From Cupriavidus sp. (GTDB lineage Bacteria > Pseudomonadota > Gammaproteobacteria > Burkholderiales > Burkholderiaceae): DNA of 52,594 nucleotides. The notes below the pieces were generated by a model. That model was given only the letters and a program-made list of their open reading frames with translations. It ran no database searches and was not told the DNA's origin. This document shows positions 35,669 to 43,553 of this stretch, piece after piece (positions within the stretch are counted from its first letter, which is position 1; each line of letters opens with the position of its first letter). Where the stretch lies: the NCBI GenBank assembly GCA_031181345.1, contig JAPSLC010000038.1, positions 1 through 52,594 on the forward strand. The letters run 5' to 3'. Both the position numbers and the translations under genes were made by a program.

Positions 35669-35697
35669 TTGTGCGTACGGAAAAGCTTCTCTATAAT
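35669..35697 (+). promoter_or_regulatory. Promoter of the tRNA-Val gene
   Basis: TTGTGC, a 17-bp spacer, and a perfect TATAAT (35692-35697). Transcription would start about 7 nt before the tRNA 5' end. Confidence 0.8.
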
Positions 35698-35710
35698 CCG
35701 CGCCTTCCAC

Positions 35711-35787
35711 AGGCTCGTAGCTCAGCTGGTTAGAGCACCACCTTGACATGGTGGGGGTCGTTGGTTCGAGTCCAATCGAGCCTACCA
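35711..35787 (+). tRNA. tRNA-Val (anticodon GAC), CCA encoded
   Basis: A full cloverleaf of 77 nt. The acceptor stem AGGCTCG pairs with CGAGCCT; the D arm contains GCTCAGCTGGTTAGAGC; the anticodon stem CCACC/GGTGG encloses TTGACAT with GAC at positions 34-36; the T loop has GGTTCGAGTCC; and ACCA ends the molecule. It decodes GUC and GUU. It is a single gene with its own promoter. Confidence 0.97.
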
Positions 35788-35884
35788 ACGCAAATCGACG
35801 ACGGCGCCGGAGGCATTGCCATCCGGTGCCGGCGACGACCTTGCACACCGCGATCGCGTTCTGCATCCCGGTTTTCCACTCAGC

Positions 35885-35912
35885 GCCGTTTAGCCGTTTA
35901 GCCGTTTAGCCG
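35885..35912. repeat. GCCGTTTA tandem repeat
   Basis: Three and a half copies of the 8-bp unit gccgttta between tRNA-Val and the 3' end of the MocR gene. Because the unit is not a multiple of three, its minus-strand TAA recurs in every frame. No other role is evident. Confidence 0.7.
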
Positions 35913-35953
35913 CTTCCGCGCCTGGCCGTCCGCGCATCGCGATGTGAGCTGGG

Positions 35954-37375
35954 CTAGCCGCGTCCGCGCCGCCCGAGCACCCGCCGCACCGCCACCTCGA
36001 AACGCGGATCCAGCACCGCGCCCACATTGAAGCGCGCCCACGGCGACCTTGCCTCCGGATCGACGCGAAAGACCCGTCCCGGCGCGATCATCACCTTCTG
36101 CGCGAGCAAGGCCTCTGCCAGCGCCAGCGAGTCCGGCGCCTGCGGAAACGCCGCCCACAGGTACAGGCTTTGCGGCGGGCGCACCCATACGTCGGCGCCC
36201 AGCCGATCGAACAACGCCAGTGCCTGCTCCGTGGCGTCGGCCAGCCGGGCGCGCAGCCTGGCGAGATAGCGCTGGTAATGACCCTCGCTGAGGATCACGT
36301 CAACCGTACGCTCGCAGTATTCCGAACTGCTGACGTGGATCAGCGCCTTCAGGTCGGCGAGGTCGCTGGCGAGGGCATCGTTGCAGGCGATATAGCCGAC
36401 CCGCAGCGCCGCGGAGAAGGACTTGGAGAAGCTGCCGATATAGATGGTCCGCTGCAGCTGGTCCAGTGCCGACAGCCGCGGCAGCGTGGTCGGCTTGAAG
36501 TCCGCCAGCGCATCGTTCTCGACCACCAGCAGATTGAAGCGCTCGGCCAGTTGCAGCAGGCGATAGGCCTTGGCCGGGGAGAGGTCCGAGCCGGTCGGGT
36601 TGTGGCCGACCGATTGGGTGAAGAACAGCCGCGGCCGTTCACGGGTCAGGATTTGCTCCAGGGCCTCGACGTCCGGCCCGTCCGCGAGCCGCGGCACGCC
36701 GACGATGCGCGCGCCGGCCAGCTTCAGCTTGCCGAACAGCGGGTAGTAGCCCGGATCGTCGACCAGCACCGTGCCCCCGGCCGGCACAAAATAGCGGATC
36801 ACCAGATCCAGCGCCTCGTTGGCGCCATGCGTCAGTACGATCTGCCTTGCCTGCGCACCGATGCCGACATCGCCGAGCTTGCGCACCAGATGGTCGCGCA
36901 GCGGGCCGAAGCCGAAGCGATTGCCGTAGCGGAACAGCGCGCCCAGGCCGGTGCGCACGACCTTGTGGTGATAGCGGTCCAGCCGCGCCTCGGCCAGCCA
37001 TGACACCGGCGGGAAGCCGTCGCCGACCGCCAGCACGTCGGGCCGGTTCTTCAACTGCTCGCGCATCAGCCAGACGATGTCCATCGCGCGGCCGAGCGTG
37101 CCGGCATCCTCCTCCGGCACGGGCCTGGCTGCCACCTCGCGAACGAAGAAGCCAGAGCCACGCCGCGGCTCGACCAGCCCGCGCGCGACCAACAGCTCGA
37201 AGGCGGCAACGATGGTGTTCTTGCTGTAGCCGTGCAACTGCGCCAGCTCTCGCAGAGAGGGCAGGCGGTCGCCGGTGCGATACGCGCCTTCGGCGATCTG
37301 GCGGGCGATCGAGTCGGCCAGCGTGGCGGCAAGCGTTGGGGATCTGCGGGCGGTGCCGGGAGCGGTGGAGGTCAT
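35954..37375 (-). CDS. MocR/PdxR-family regulator (GntR HTH plus aminotransferase-like domain)
   Basis: 473 aa. The N-terminal GntR winged HTH (IAEGAYRTGDRLPSLRELAQ, then GYSKNTIVAAFELLVARGLV) joins by a linker to a fold-type I aminotransferase-like domain. That domain contains the PLP-lysine motif IGSFSKSFSAALRVGYIAC and upstream landmarks such as GANEALDLVIRYF and GHNPTGSDLS. It probably binds PLP or an amine-like effector. It is divergent from mvaA across 129 bp that contain a perfect inverted repeat (37419-37444), so it probably controls the mevalonate genes. Confidence 0.9.
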   Translation of the reverse strand: MTSTAPGTARRSPTLAATLADSIARQIAEGAYRTGDRLPSLRELAQLHGYSKNTIVAAFELLVARGLVEPRRGSGFFVREVAARPVPEEDAGTLGRAMDIVWLMREQLKNRPDVLAVGDGFPPVSWLAEARLDRYHHKVVRTGLGALFRYGNRFGFGPLRDHLVRKLGDVGIGAQARQIVLTHGANEALDLVIRYFVPAGGTVLVDDPGYYPLFGKLKLAGARIVGVPRLADGPDVEALEQILTRERPRLFFTQSVGHNPTGSDLSPAKAYRLLQLAERFNLLVVENDALADFKPTTLPRLSALDQLQRTIYIGSFSKSFSAALRVGYIACNDALASDLADLKALIHVSSSEYCERTVDVILSEGHYQRYLARLRARLADATEQALALFDRLGADVWVRPPQSLYLWAAFPQAPDSLALAEALLAQKVMIAPGRVFRVDPEARSPWARFNVGAVLDPRFEVAVRRVLGRRGRG

Positions 37376-37418
37376 CGAAGGGGCGCAAAAACCGGGCAAA
37401 AGGCCACTGTCCCCGCAA

Positions 37419-37444
37419 ACTGTACCCCTATTGGCTGGTACAGT
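37419..37444. promoter_or_regulatory. Inverted repeat operator between the MocR gene and mvaA
   Basis: Perfect 8-bp arms ACTGTACC and GGTACAGT with a 10-bp spacer, so the two half-sites are 18 bp apart. It is the only strong dyad in the divergent region and the natural binding site for the MocR protein. Confidence 0.65.
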
Positions 37445-37504
37445 CACCCTAGACTGTCTCCAGTCCATACCAGAGCACCACAGAACCAAAGAACGGAGAC
37501 CTCG

Positions 37505-38848
37505 ATGCTTGCTTCCCTCCCCTCGTCCGATGCCGCTGCCGCTGCGGCCGAGCCCCGCCGCAAACCCGTCGATTCCCGCCTGCCCCGCTTTCGCGAGATG
37601 ACGCCGGCCCAGCGCCTGGCCGCCATCGCCGACGCGGTTGGCCTGGACGACGACGAGCACGCGCTGCTGGCCGAGCCCGGCGCGCTCGGCGCGGCCCGGG
37701 CCGACGGCATGATCGAGAACGTGATCGGCACCTTCGAGCTGCCCTTCGGCGTGGCGGGCTATTTCCAGATCAATGGCAAGGACGTGCTGGTGCCCATGGT
37801 CGTCGAGGAGCCGTCGGTCGTGGCCGCGGCCTCGTACATGGCCAAGCTCGCGCGCGGCTGCGGCGGCTTCGAGACCTCGAGCTCCGGCCCGCTGATGCGC
37901 GCGCAGGTGCAGGTGGTCGGCGTCGCCGATCCCTATGGCGCGCGGCAGGCGCTGCTGCGCCATCGCGACGAGATCCTCGCCGTGGCAAACGCGCGCGACA
38001 AGGTGCTGATCGGACTCGGTGGCGGCTGCCGCGACATCGAAGTCCATGTGTTTCCCGACACGCCGCGCGGCGCCATGGTGGTGATGCACCTGATCGTCGA
38101 CGTGCGCGACGCGATGGGCGCCAATACGGTCAATACGATGGCGGAGGCGGTGTCGCCGGTGGTCGAGCGCATCACCGGCGCCCCGGTCCGGCTGCGCATC
38201 CTGTCGAACCTCGCCGACCTGCGGCTCGCCCGCGCCCGGGTGAGGCTGACGCCCGAAGCGCTATCGACCGGCGAGCGCAGCGGCGAGGTGATCATCGAAG
38301 GCGTGCTCGACGCGTACACCTTCGCGGCGATCGACCCGTACCGCGCGGCGACACACAACAAAGGGATCATGAACGGCATCGACCCGGTGATCGTGGCGAC
38401 GGGCAACGACTGGCGCGCGGTCGAAGCCGGCGCGCATGCGTATGCCTGCCGCGCGGGACGCTACACCTCGCTGACCCATTGGGAAAAGGACGCCAGCGGC
38501 GCGCTGGTCGGCACGATCGAATTGCCGATGCCGGTCGGACTGGTGGGCGGCGCCACCAAGACCCATCCGCTGGCGCGGCTCGCGCTGAAGATTCTCGGCG
38601 TGCAAAGCGCACAGGAACTCGGCGAAATCGCGGCCGCGGTAGGACTGGCGCAGAATCTCGGCGCGCTGCGCGCGCTGGCCACCGAGGGCATCCAGCGCGG
38701 CCACATGGCGCTGCACGCCCGCAATATCGCGCTGGTCGCCGGCGCGGTCGGCCAGGAGGTCGAGCGAGTGGCGCGCCGGATGGCCGAGGAAAAGGACGTG
38801 CGCACCGATCGCGCGATCGAACTGCTGGCGCAGTTGCGGCAGGGATAG
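37505..38848 (+). CDS. mvaA: Class II (degradative-type) hydroxymethylglutaryl-CoA reductase
   Basis: 447 aa, soluble, matching the class II enzyme of Pseudomonas mevalonii rather than membrane-bound class I enzymes. Family landmarks: ENVIGTFELPFGVAGYFQIN (catalytic Glu in the EEPSVVAAAS segment that follows), DVRDAMGANTVNTMAE (NAD-binding region with catalytic Asp), HNKGIMNGID (catalytic Lys) and GHMALHARNIA (catalytic His). It interconverts mevalonate and HMG-CoA; in bacteria that use mevalonate as food it runs oxidatively. First gene of a transport-linked operon; no other mevalonate genes are in the window. Confidence 0.94.
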   Translation: MLASLPSSDAAAAAAEPRRKPVDSRLPRFREMTPAQRLAAIADAVGLDDDEHALLAEPGALGAARADGMIENVIGTFELPFGVAGYFQINGKDVLVPMVVEEPSVVAAASYMAKLARGCGGFETSSSGPLMRAQVQVVGVADPYGARQALLRHRDEILAVANARDKVLIGLGGGCRDIEVHVFPDTPRGAMVVMHLIVDVRDAMGANTVNTMAEAVSPVVERITGAPVRLRILSNLADLRLARARVRLTPEALSTGERSGEVIIEGVLDAYTFAAIDPYRAATHNKGIMNGIDPVIVATGNDWRAVEAGAHAYACRAGRYTSLTHWEKDASGALVGTIELPMPVGLVGGATKTHPLARLALKILGVQSAQELGEIAAAVGLAQNLGALRALATEGIQRGHMALHARNIALVAGAVGQEVERVARRMAEEKDVRTDRAIELLAQLRQG

Positions 38849-38865
38849 AGGCAAGGTAACCACGC

Positions 38866-38894
38866 AGCGGGGGACTGCCCCGCCCCCCCGCTGA
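38866..38894 (+). other. Strong hairpin between mvaA and the membrane-protein gene
   Basis: CAGCGGGGG and CCCCCGCTG form a perfect 9-bp stem with an 11-nt loop, beginning about 18 nt after the mvaA stop. No T run follows directly, so it may stabilise the mvaA mRNA or cause partial termination rather than act as a full terminator. Confidence 0.5.
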
Positions 38895-38948
38895 CCACAC
38901 CAAGAAAAAAGCGCCCGACGAACAGCGAGGCGCCACAGGAGACAACCC

Positions 38949-39464
38949 ATGCAACCACAACCCAAGCCCACCGGCAGCCCGCTGGTCGAAGTCTGGGGCG
39001 ATACCGCCAACCCTCGCCATCTTGCCTGCGCCATCGTCATCGGCGGCGCGCTGAGCCTCGCGGCGTTTGCTCTCGCCAGCCGCATCCTTGCCGAACTGGT
39101 CCGCACGCCGGAGCTCGCCCGTGCCTACGCGGTGCTCGCGGGGCTGGCCGGTTGCGTGCTGGCCGGCTTCATCTGCGCCTGCCTCTTCAAACCGAAGCGC
39201 GTGGTCACCGAGGACACCGGAACCGACGCGAGCAGCGCCACCGCGGCCGCCGCACGCGAGCAGGCGCTCGATCGCCTTGCCGAAGAGTCCGGTGGACTGG
39301 GGACAATGGCCGACCTCCCCGCCGCCACGGTGCAGGAACTGCGCGAACTGCAGCTCTACGAATTGTTCGCCGCCCGCGAGCACCGTGCCATGGCCGCCAG
39401 CAAGTCCGAAGCCACGATACCGGAGGCCGCCGCCTCCGCGCCCGCGCGCCCCAACGCCGCCTGA
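38949..39464 (+). CDS. Two-helix membrane protein of the mvaA operon
   Basis: 171 aa, not recognised as a named family. It has two predicted TM helices near residues 25-45 (HLACAIVIGGALSLAAFALA) and 60-80 (YAVLAGLAGCVLAGFICACL). A cytoplasmic helical tail of Ala/Glu/Arg follows (VQELRELQLYELFAAREH). It lies 100 nt after mvaA and 23 nt before a TctA-like permease, so it may be the small subunit of that transporter, in the place where TctB would be; TctB usually has four helices and no such tail. Confidence 0.72.
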   Translation: MQPQPKPTGSPLVEVWGDTANPRHLACAIVIGGALSLAAFALASRILAELVRTPELARAYAVLAGLAGCVLAGFICACLFKPKRVVTEDTGTDASSATAAAAREQALDRLAEESGGLGTMADLPAATVQELRELQLYELFAAREHRAMAASKSEATIPEAAASAPARPNAA

Positions 39465-39487
39465 CCCGCTACCGCCTGGAGCGCATC

Positions 39488-40879
39488 ATGATCGAATCCA
39501 CCCCTCTGCTGACGCAGATCCTCGTCGCGCTGGGCATGGGCCTGGCCGGCGCCATCGTCTTCGCGGCAATCGGCCTGGTGTCGGGCACCGACGAGACCAC
39601 TACGCTCGCGCCGCTGACCTTGCTGGTCGTACTGCTCGGCGTGCCCCCGGCCGGCGTGTTCACCTTCTTCCTGGCCGGCGCGGTCGCCAAGCACATGACG
39701 CACGCGGTGCCGACCGCCTTGCTTGGCATTCCCGGCGACACCATGGCCACGCCGCTGATGCAGGACGCCAACCATCTGCGCAATCTCGGCGTGCCGCATA
39801 TCGCGCTGCGCAAGATGATTTCCGGCGCCATCGTCGCTGCCTTTTGCGCGGTGCCGCTGGCGGTGCTGTTCGCGGTGCTGCTGGCCCCGTTTGGCGCCAC
39901 CATCACCAAGGCCGCGCCGTGGATCTTCGTGGCCGCGGCGCTGGTGATCGCCTACGCCTCGCCGGGCCGCTGGGCCTCGGTGGCAACGCTGGTGCCCTTC
40001 GTGGTGGTCATCGTCGCGCTGCAGACCTTGACCGCGAAGTTCGGCGTCAAGCTGAGCATCAGCTATTTCCTCGGCATTGCGATCGGGCCGCTGATTGCGG
40101 ACCTGTTCTCAACGCTGTCGCCGGTCGACCGTCCGCGCATGCAGCGCAAGGAAGCCCGCACCTTCACGCTGGCACCGGACGTCAAGGGATGGAGCGGCTA
40201 TTTCCCCAATCCATTGAAGGTAATGGACGGCACGCAGACCCGCTGGACCGTGGCCACCGCCGCCATCTCCAGCGCGACCTTCGTGTTCAGCCCGGTCGCG
40301 ATGACCGTGGTGCTGGGCGAGCTTGTCGGTTCGCGCATCAAGCACGCCTATCACCGGCTGACCACGGTGCTCAGCGCCCGCAACGGCGTCACCGAGGCAA
40401 CCTATATCGCCGAGGCACTGATTCCGCTGATTGCCTTCGGCCTGCCGCTGAGCCCGGTCGCCGCAGGTCCGGCCGCGCCGCTGTTCAACGCCCCGCCGGT
40501 GTTCACGGTCGATGCCGGCAATGGCCAGACCCACAACCTGCACAACCTGCTGAGCCATTGGGAATTCCTTGGCTACGGCCTGCTGGCGGTTCTGCTCGCC
40601 TCGATCGTGTCGTATCCCTTCGCGATGAACTACGCGCGCCGTGCCGCGCTGTTCGTATCGCGCCGCATCTCGCACGAGGCCATCGTCGCGACTTTCGTCG
40701 GCCTGATCCTGGTCATCAGCGTGTGGGAAGGACAACTGCTCGGCCTGCTGGTCATCCTGACGCTGGGCTCGATCGGCGGCCTGCTGTCGCGCGTGCTCGG
40801 GTTCAACACGGGCGTGCAGTTCATGGGGTATTACACGGCGGTGCTGACGGTGCCGGCGTTGATCAAGCTGGCGGGATGA
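39488..40879 (+). CDS. TctA-like large permease, candidate mevalonate transporter
   Basis: 463 aa with about ten to twelve hydrophobic segments. The region AKHMTHAVPTALLGIPGDTM resembles the TctA conserved loop (small residues followed by LLNIPG), and the protein has two such repeats, the second at TEATYIAEALIPLIAFGLPL. Overall similarity to TctA seems distant. It lies downstream of mvaA and the two-helix protein and before a strong terminator, so the three genes form one operon. Uptake of mevalonate or a relative is inferred from the company it keeps. Confidence 0.78.
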   Translation: MIESTPLLTQILVALGMGLAGAIVFAAIGLVSGTDETTTLAPLTLLVVLLGVPPAGVFTFFLAGAVAKHMTHAVPTALLGIPGDTMATPLMQDANHLRNLGVPHIALRKMISGAIVAAFCAVPLAVLFAVLLAPFGATITKAAPWIFVAAALVIAYASPGRWASVATLVPFVVVIVALQTLTAKFGVKLSISYFLGIAIGPLIADLFSTLSPVDRPRMQRKEARTFTLAPDVKGWSGYFPNPLKVMDGTQTRWTVATAAISSATFVFSPVAMTVVLGELVGSRIKHAYHRLTTVLSARNGVTEATYIAEALIPLIAFGLPLSPVAAGPAAPLFNAPPVFTVDAGNGQTHNLHNLLSHWEFLGYGLLAVLLASIVSYPFAMNYARRAALFVSRRISHEAIVATFVGLILVISVWEGQLLGLLVILTLGSIGGLLSRVLGFNTGVQFMGYYTAVLTVPALIKLAG

Positions 40880-40917
40880 CAATAGAAGCCGCCCCGCACG
40901 CCAAACGCAATAGAACA

Positions 40918-40945
40918 ACGGCGCGGATACCGCGCCGTTTTTTTT
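40918..40945 (+). terminator. Rho-independent terminator of the mvaA operon
   Basis: ACGGCGCG and CGCGCCGT arms, 5-nt loop, then a run of eight T residues, about 40 nt after the permease stop. It also sits close to the 3' end of the convergent PIN gene. Confidence 0.93.
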
Positions 40946-40972
40946 ACCAGCATTCACCGCATGGGAGACCTG

Positions 40973-41560
40973 TCAGGAATCATCGTCCTCCCGGCAGAAC
41001 AGCCGGGGAAACGTTGAATCTCTGTCACGTATCCACGTAGCAGGCAGGTCACCGTTCCTTTCCAACGCTTGGTAGATGGCGCGCACATCGGCCTTGCTTA
41101 CCATCTTGGCCGTGAGCATCCGACGCAGCAGGTCATGGCCGTGCATCGTCGCAATGCCGAACTCCTCGGCCAGTTGATGCATTGCGAGATCGTCTGTCAC
41201 GACGATCGCTTCTTTGAGCTGGCCGAAAGCCAATACCCGGCAATCCACAGGCGATGGAGGACTTCGGTATAGGCTTGCGTTCGCGATTACCCAGCCGCGT
41301 AACACGCTGGCAGCGGCATCCAGTTGTTCCCGATCCTCACGACTCAGACGAAAGCGCTTTGCCAAGCGTTCCGATTGCAGCGTGTCATCCTGAAACCACG
41401 GAAAGTTGCTCTGCAATCGAGGGCTGCGCTGAAACTCGCGTTCGACATCCTCGAGAATGGTCAGCTGGTACCCCTTTTGCCCAAAGGCGACGCCCAGCAG
41501 CGGCTTGACACGTTTCGCAATCCGCAGATATGCATTCGTATCAAGCAGAAGCAAGGTCAA
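40973..41560 (-). CDS. PIN-like nuclease-fold protein, partner of an ImmA/IrrE protease
   Basis: 195 aa. It opens MTLLLLDTNAYLRIAKRV with the PIN-type first strand and Asp7, and has a later acidic position in IVVTDDLAMHQLAEEFGI. The fold fits an unusual PIN protein, longer than VapC toxins by about 60 residues. Base composition is visibly less GC-rich than the neighbours. It overlaps the upstream XRE-ImmA/IrrE gene by 4 bp, so the two are made together. The likely role is an RNase toxin or defence effector; the target is unknown. Confidence 0.78.
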   Translation of the reverse strand: MTLLLLDTNAYLRIAKRVKPLLGVAFGQKGYQLTILEDVEREFQRSPRLQSNFPWFQDDTLQSERLAKRFRLSREDREQLDAAASVLRGWVIANASLYRSPPSPVDCRVLAFGQLKEAIVVTDDLAMHQLAEEFGIATMHGHDLLRRMLTAKMVSKADVRAIYQALERNGDLPATWIRDRDSTFPRLFCREDDDS

Positions 41561-42681
41561 CGCTCAAGCTCCGCGTAGATGGCTTTTGCGTCCACGAGAC
41601 CGATGTCCAGGAGTTGTTGTACCAGGCCCGCTTCAATGCCTCTTTCACGAATCATCGTGCGCAGCGCGACGAAGAAGTCGGACTGAAATACCTGTTCGGC
41701 CGCCGCAATATATTCGCGTGCCGATGGTGGAGGCTTGTCGAACATCGCATGGCTCACCAAGGACGACGGCGCTGCGTTTCGAATCCTGTGCAGATTGACC
41801 TCGTCAATTGCCATGGGCGGCAGGCCATAGTGCCGCTGATAATTTCTGGCCTGGCAGAAGACGCTATAGAGTGAAATGGCATGCTGGTTCGCATGCTCTT
41901 GCAGAGCGGCCAGCGCCGATGCTTCCCGCTTGGCACGCACGGCATCGCCATACGCTTCGGTCGCACAGGGCTGTGGAAACAGCAGCGCACCGGCGAAAGC
42001 ATCGGCAAAATCCTCCCCTTCCTCCTTCCCCGCGAGGTAGGGCGTATAAACATGCGCCAACTCGTGCGTCATCCAGAACTTGAAATCTTCGAGCTTGGTG
42101 TCGAGATTCAGAAAGACAAAGGTAACGCGCTCTGCCGGCAGGGCAATATGGAGCGCGTTCGCATGCAGCTGCTTCTCTCCCCAAAGGACCGGCACCAGCA
42201 CGGCACCTGCCTCTTTGAACTGGCCGATAAGGTGGTGGTAATCGAGGACTGCGCGATCACCCAAGCCTAGCTTCGTCCTTACCTCGGCGACGGTTCTCTG
42301 GAGCGATGCATAGTCCGTCGTCGCCGAATCCAGACGCGGGCGCAAGGAGTGGCCCGGCGGAAGGAACGGCACCACGCCCTTGAGTAGCATGCCGATCTCA
42401 CGCGCATGAGCAAGATGCCGCTCCGTCGTCTTGGTATTGGCTCGCTTCCTGAATGCGATGATGGGAACGCCCTCTTCGGACTGCGTGACCAGCTCCGCGA
42501 AATTCAAGCGCAGAAGCATGGCCAACTTCAGCAGTTTGTCGGGACGAGGAAAGTCTTGCCCCTTAAGCCAGTTCGTCACAGCCTGCGGGCTGACGCCGAG
42601 CCTTCGTGCAAGCTCTGCTTGAGAGAGTCCTGCTTTTTGCAGGCCCTCGGTGACGGCAGCTTTTGAGAGGGTCTTTTGCAT
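41557..42681 (-). CDS. XRE regulator fused to an ImmA/IrrE-type metallopeptidase
   Basis: 374 aa. Residues 1-65 form an HTH (GLSQAELARRLGVSPQAVTN). Residues ~140-260 are an ImmA/IrrE-like zinc peptidase with HELAH in FWMTHELAHVYTPYLAGKE and a downstream acidic helix GEDFADAFAGALLFP. The rest is a C-terminal helical region. Such proteins cut or release repressors in response to stress (ImmA, IrrE/DdrO). Here DNA binding and protease are on one chain, and the PIN gene overlaps its end. The start at 42681 lies only about 8 nt from the -10 box. Confidence 0.88.
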   Translation of the reverse strand: MQKTLSKAAVTEGLQKAGLSQAELARRLGVSPQAVTNWLKGQDFPRPDKLLKLAMLLRLNFAELVTQSEEGVPIIAFRKRANTKTTERHLAHAREIGMLLKGVVPFLPPGHSLRPRLDSATTDYASLQRTVAEVRTKLGLGDRAVLDYHHLIGQFKEAGAVLVPVLWGEKQLHANALHIALPAERVTFVFLNLDTKLEDFKFWMTHELAHVYTPYLAGKEEGEDFADAFAGALLFPQPCATEAYGDAVRAKREASALAALQEHANQHAISLYSVFCQARNYQRHYGLPPMAIDEVNLHRIRNAAPSSLVSHAMFDKPPPSAREYIAAAEQVFQSDFFVALRTMIRERGIEAGLVQQLLDIGLVDAKAIYAELER

Positions 42682-42689
42682 AGCGGATC

Positions 42690-42732
42690 ATTCTAGGCAC
42701 CGCGCGCCGCATCGTCAAGTTTCATCAAGTTT
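42690..42732 (-). promoter_or_regulatory. Promoter and direct-repeat operator of the XRE-ImmA/IrrE-PIN module
   Basis: Minus strand: TTGACG (42713-42718), 17 bp, TAGAAT (42690-42695). Two perfect AAACTTGA repeats, 10 bp apart start to start (42715-42722 and 42725-42732), overlap and precede the -35 box, a good site for the XRE domain. The start codon comes 8 nt after the -10 box with no room for a ribosome-binding site, suggesting a leaderless message. Confidence 0.7.
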
Positions 42733-42843
42733 GAGGAGCCGTATGGGCAAACACATCACATGCTACGGACAAGACGTGGCCGCGACGTTGATCCCTCTCT
42801 CATTTTTGCGAGATGCAGCCAGCCAGCGCGGCGGAACTTTCGC

Positions 42844-43344
42844 TTACTCCCCTTCCCAATAATCCAGGCTCCCCTCCGCCCGGCCGATATAGGCAAACCC
42901 ATTGCCGTGATCCAGCACGCCGAACTTGCCCGAGTCTGGATAGTGGCAAAGCTCCGGCGCGGTCATCGTGCTGACGGCCAGCACTTTCAGTTCCTGCGTG
43001 CCTGTGTTGATGATCTGATGCGCGGTCTCCGGGCCGCCCGCCGGGCAGCTGATCACGTCCCCCGCGCGAATCGGATGGCGCGCCTCGCCGATGCGCACTT
43101 CACCGGTGCCTTCGACGATAAAGAACATTTCCTCGTTGGCGCGGTGACTGTGGAAAGGAAACACGCGTTTGCCGGGCTCGATCACCGTCAGGTTGTAGCC
43201 GAGCTTCTGCGCACCCAGCATGCGTCCGATCGGCGCCATGCGGCCGCCGTAGCGCTCGGCGGGCAGTTCGGAGCCGTATTGGCGGGACAGGTCGGCGAAG
43301 TCCAGGTATTGGGCGTCGGCGATGTTGAGGATGGGGTGGGTCAT
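42844..43344 (-). CDS. Small cupin-domain protein, 166 aa
   Basis: A single cupin barrel with both motifs: FPFHSHRANEEMFFIVEGTG (metal ligands His-x-His, Glu) and AGGPETAHQIINTG (late His). ATG 43344 has a strong AAGGAGGAG site. It lies on the same strand as and downstream of the two IclR genes, but 209 nt away. Possible roles are a dioxygenase or isomerase in the catabolic unit next door, or a ligand-binding protein; the sequence does not decide. Confidence 0.85.
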   Translation of the reverse strand: MTHPILNIADAQYLDFADLSRQYGSELPAERYGGRMAPIGRMLGAQKLGYNLTVIEPGKRVFPFHSHRANEEMFFIVEGTGEVRIGEARHPIRAGDVISCPAGGPETAHQIINTGTQELKVLAVSTMTAPELCHYPDSGKFGVLDHGNGFAYIGRAEGSLDYWEGE

Positions 43345-43553
43345 GGTGCGACTCCTCCTTGAGGACCGTTTTCGTTGCGGTTCGGCGCTGACCTGGCACA
43401 ACCGAGCGATGACGAAGTCATCCAGGCGGTCGATTCACCAGATGAGAATCCAAATTCTAGTGGCGTCGATTGCCAGGATTCATGGCGTTGAATCCTTGAT
43501 TTCACGGTCCCGATTCCCAAATATCATGCTGCAGATTTACACCACAGCGGCAA

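Noticed and set aside
35711..35787. tRNA-Val as an integration site for a mobile island
   Set aside because: No duplicate of the tRNA 3' end, integrase or transposase was seen downstream; the following genes look native.
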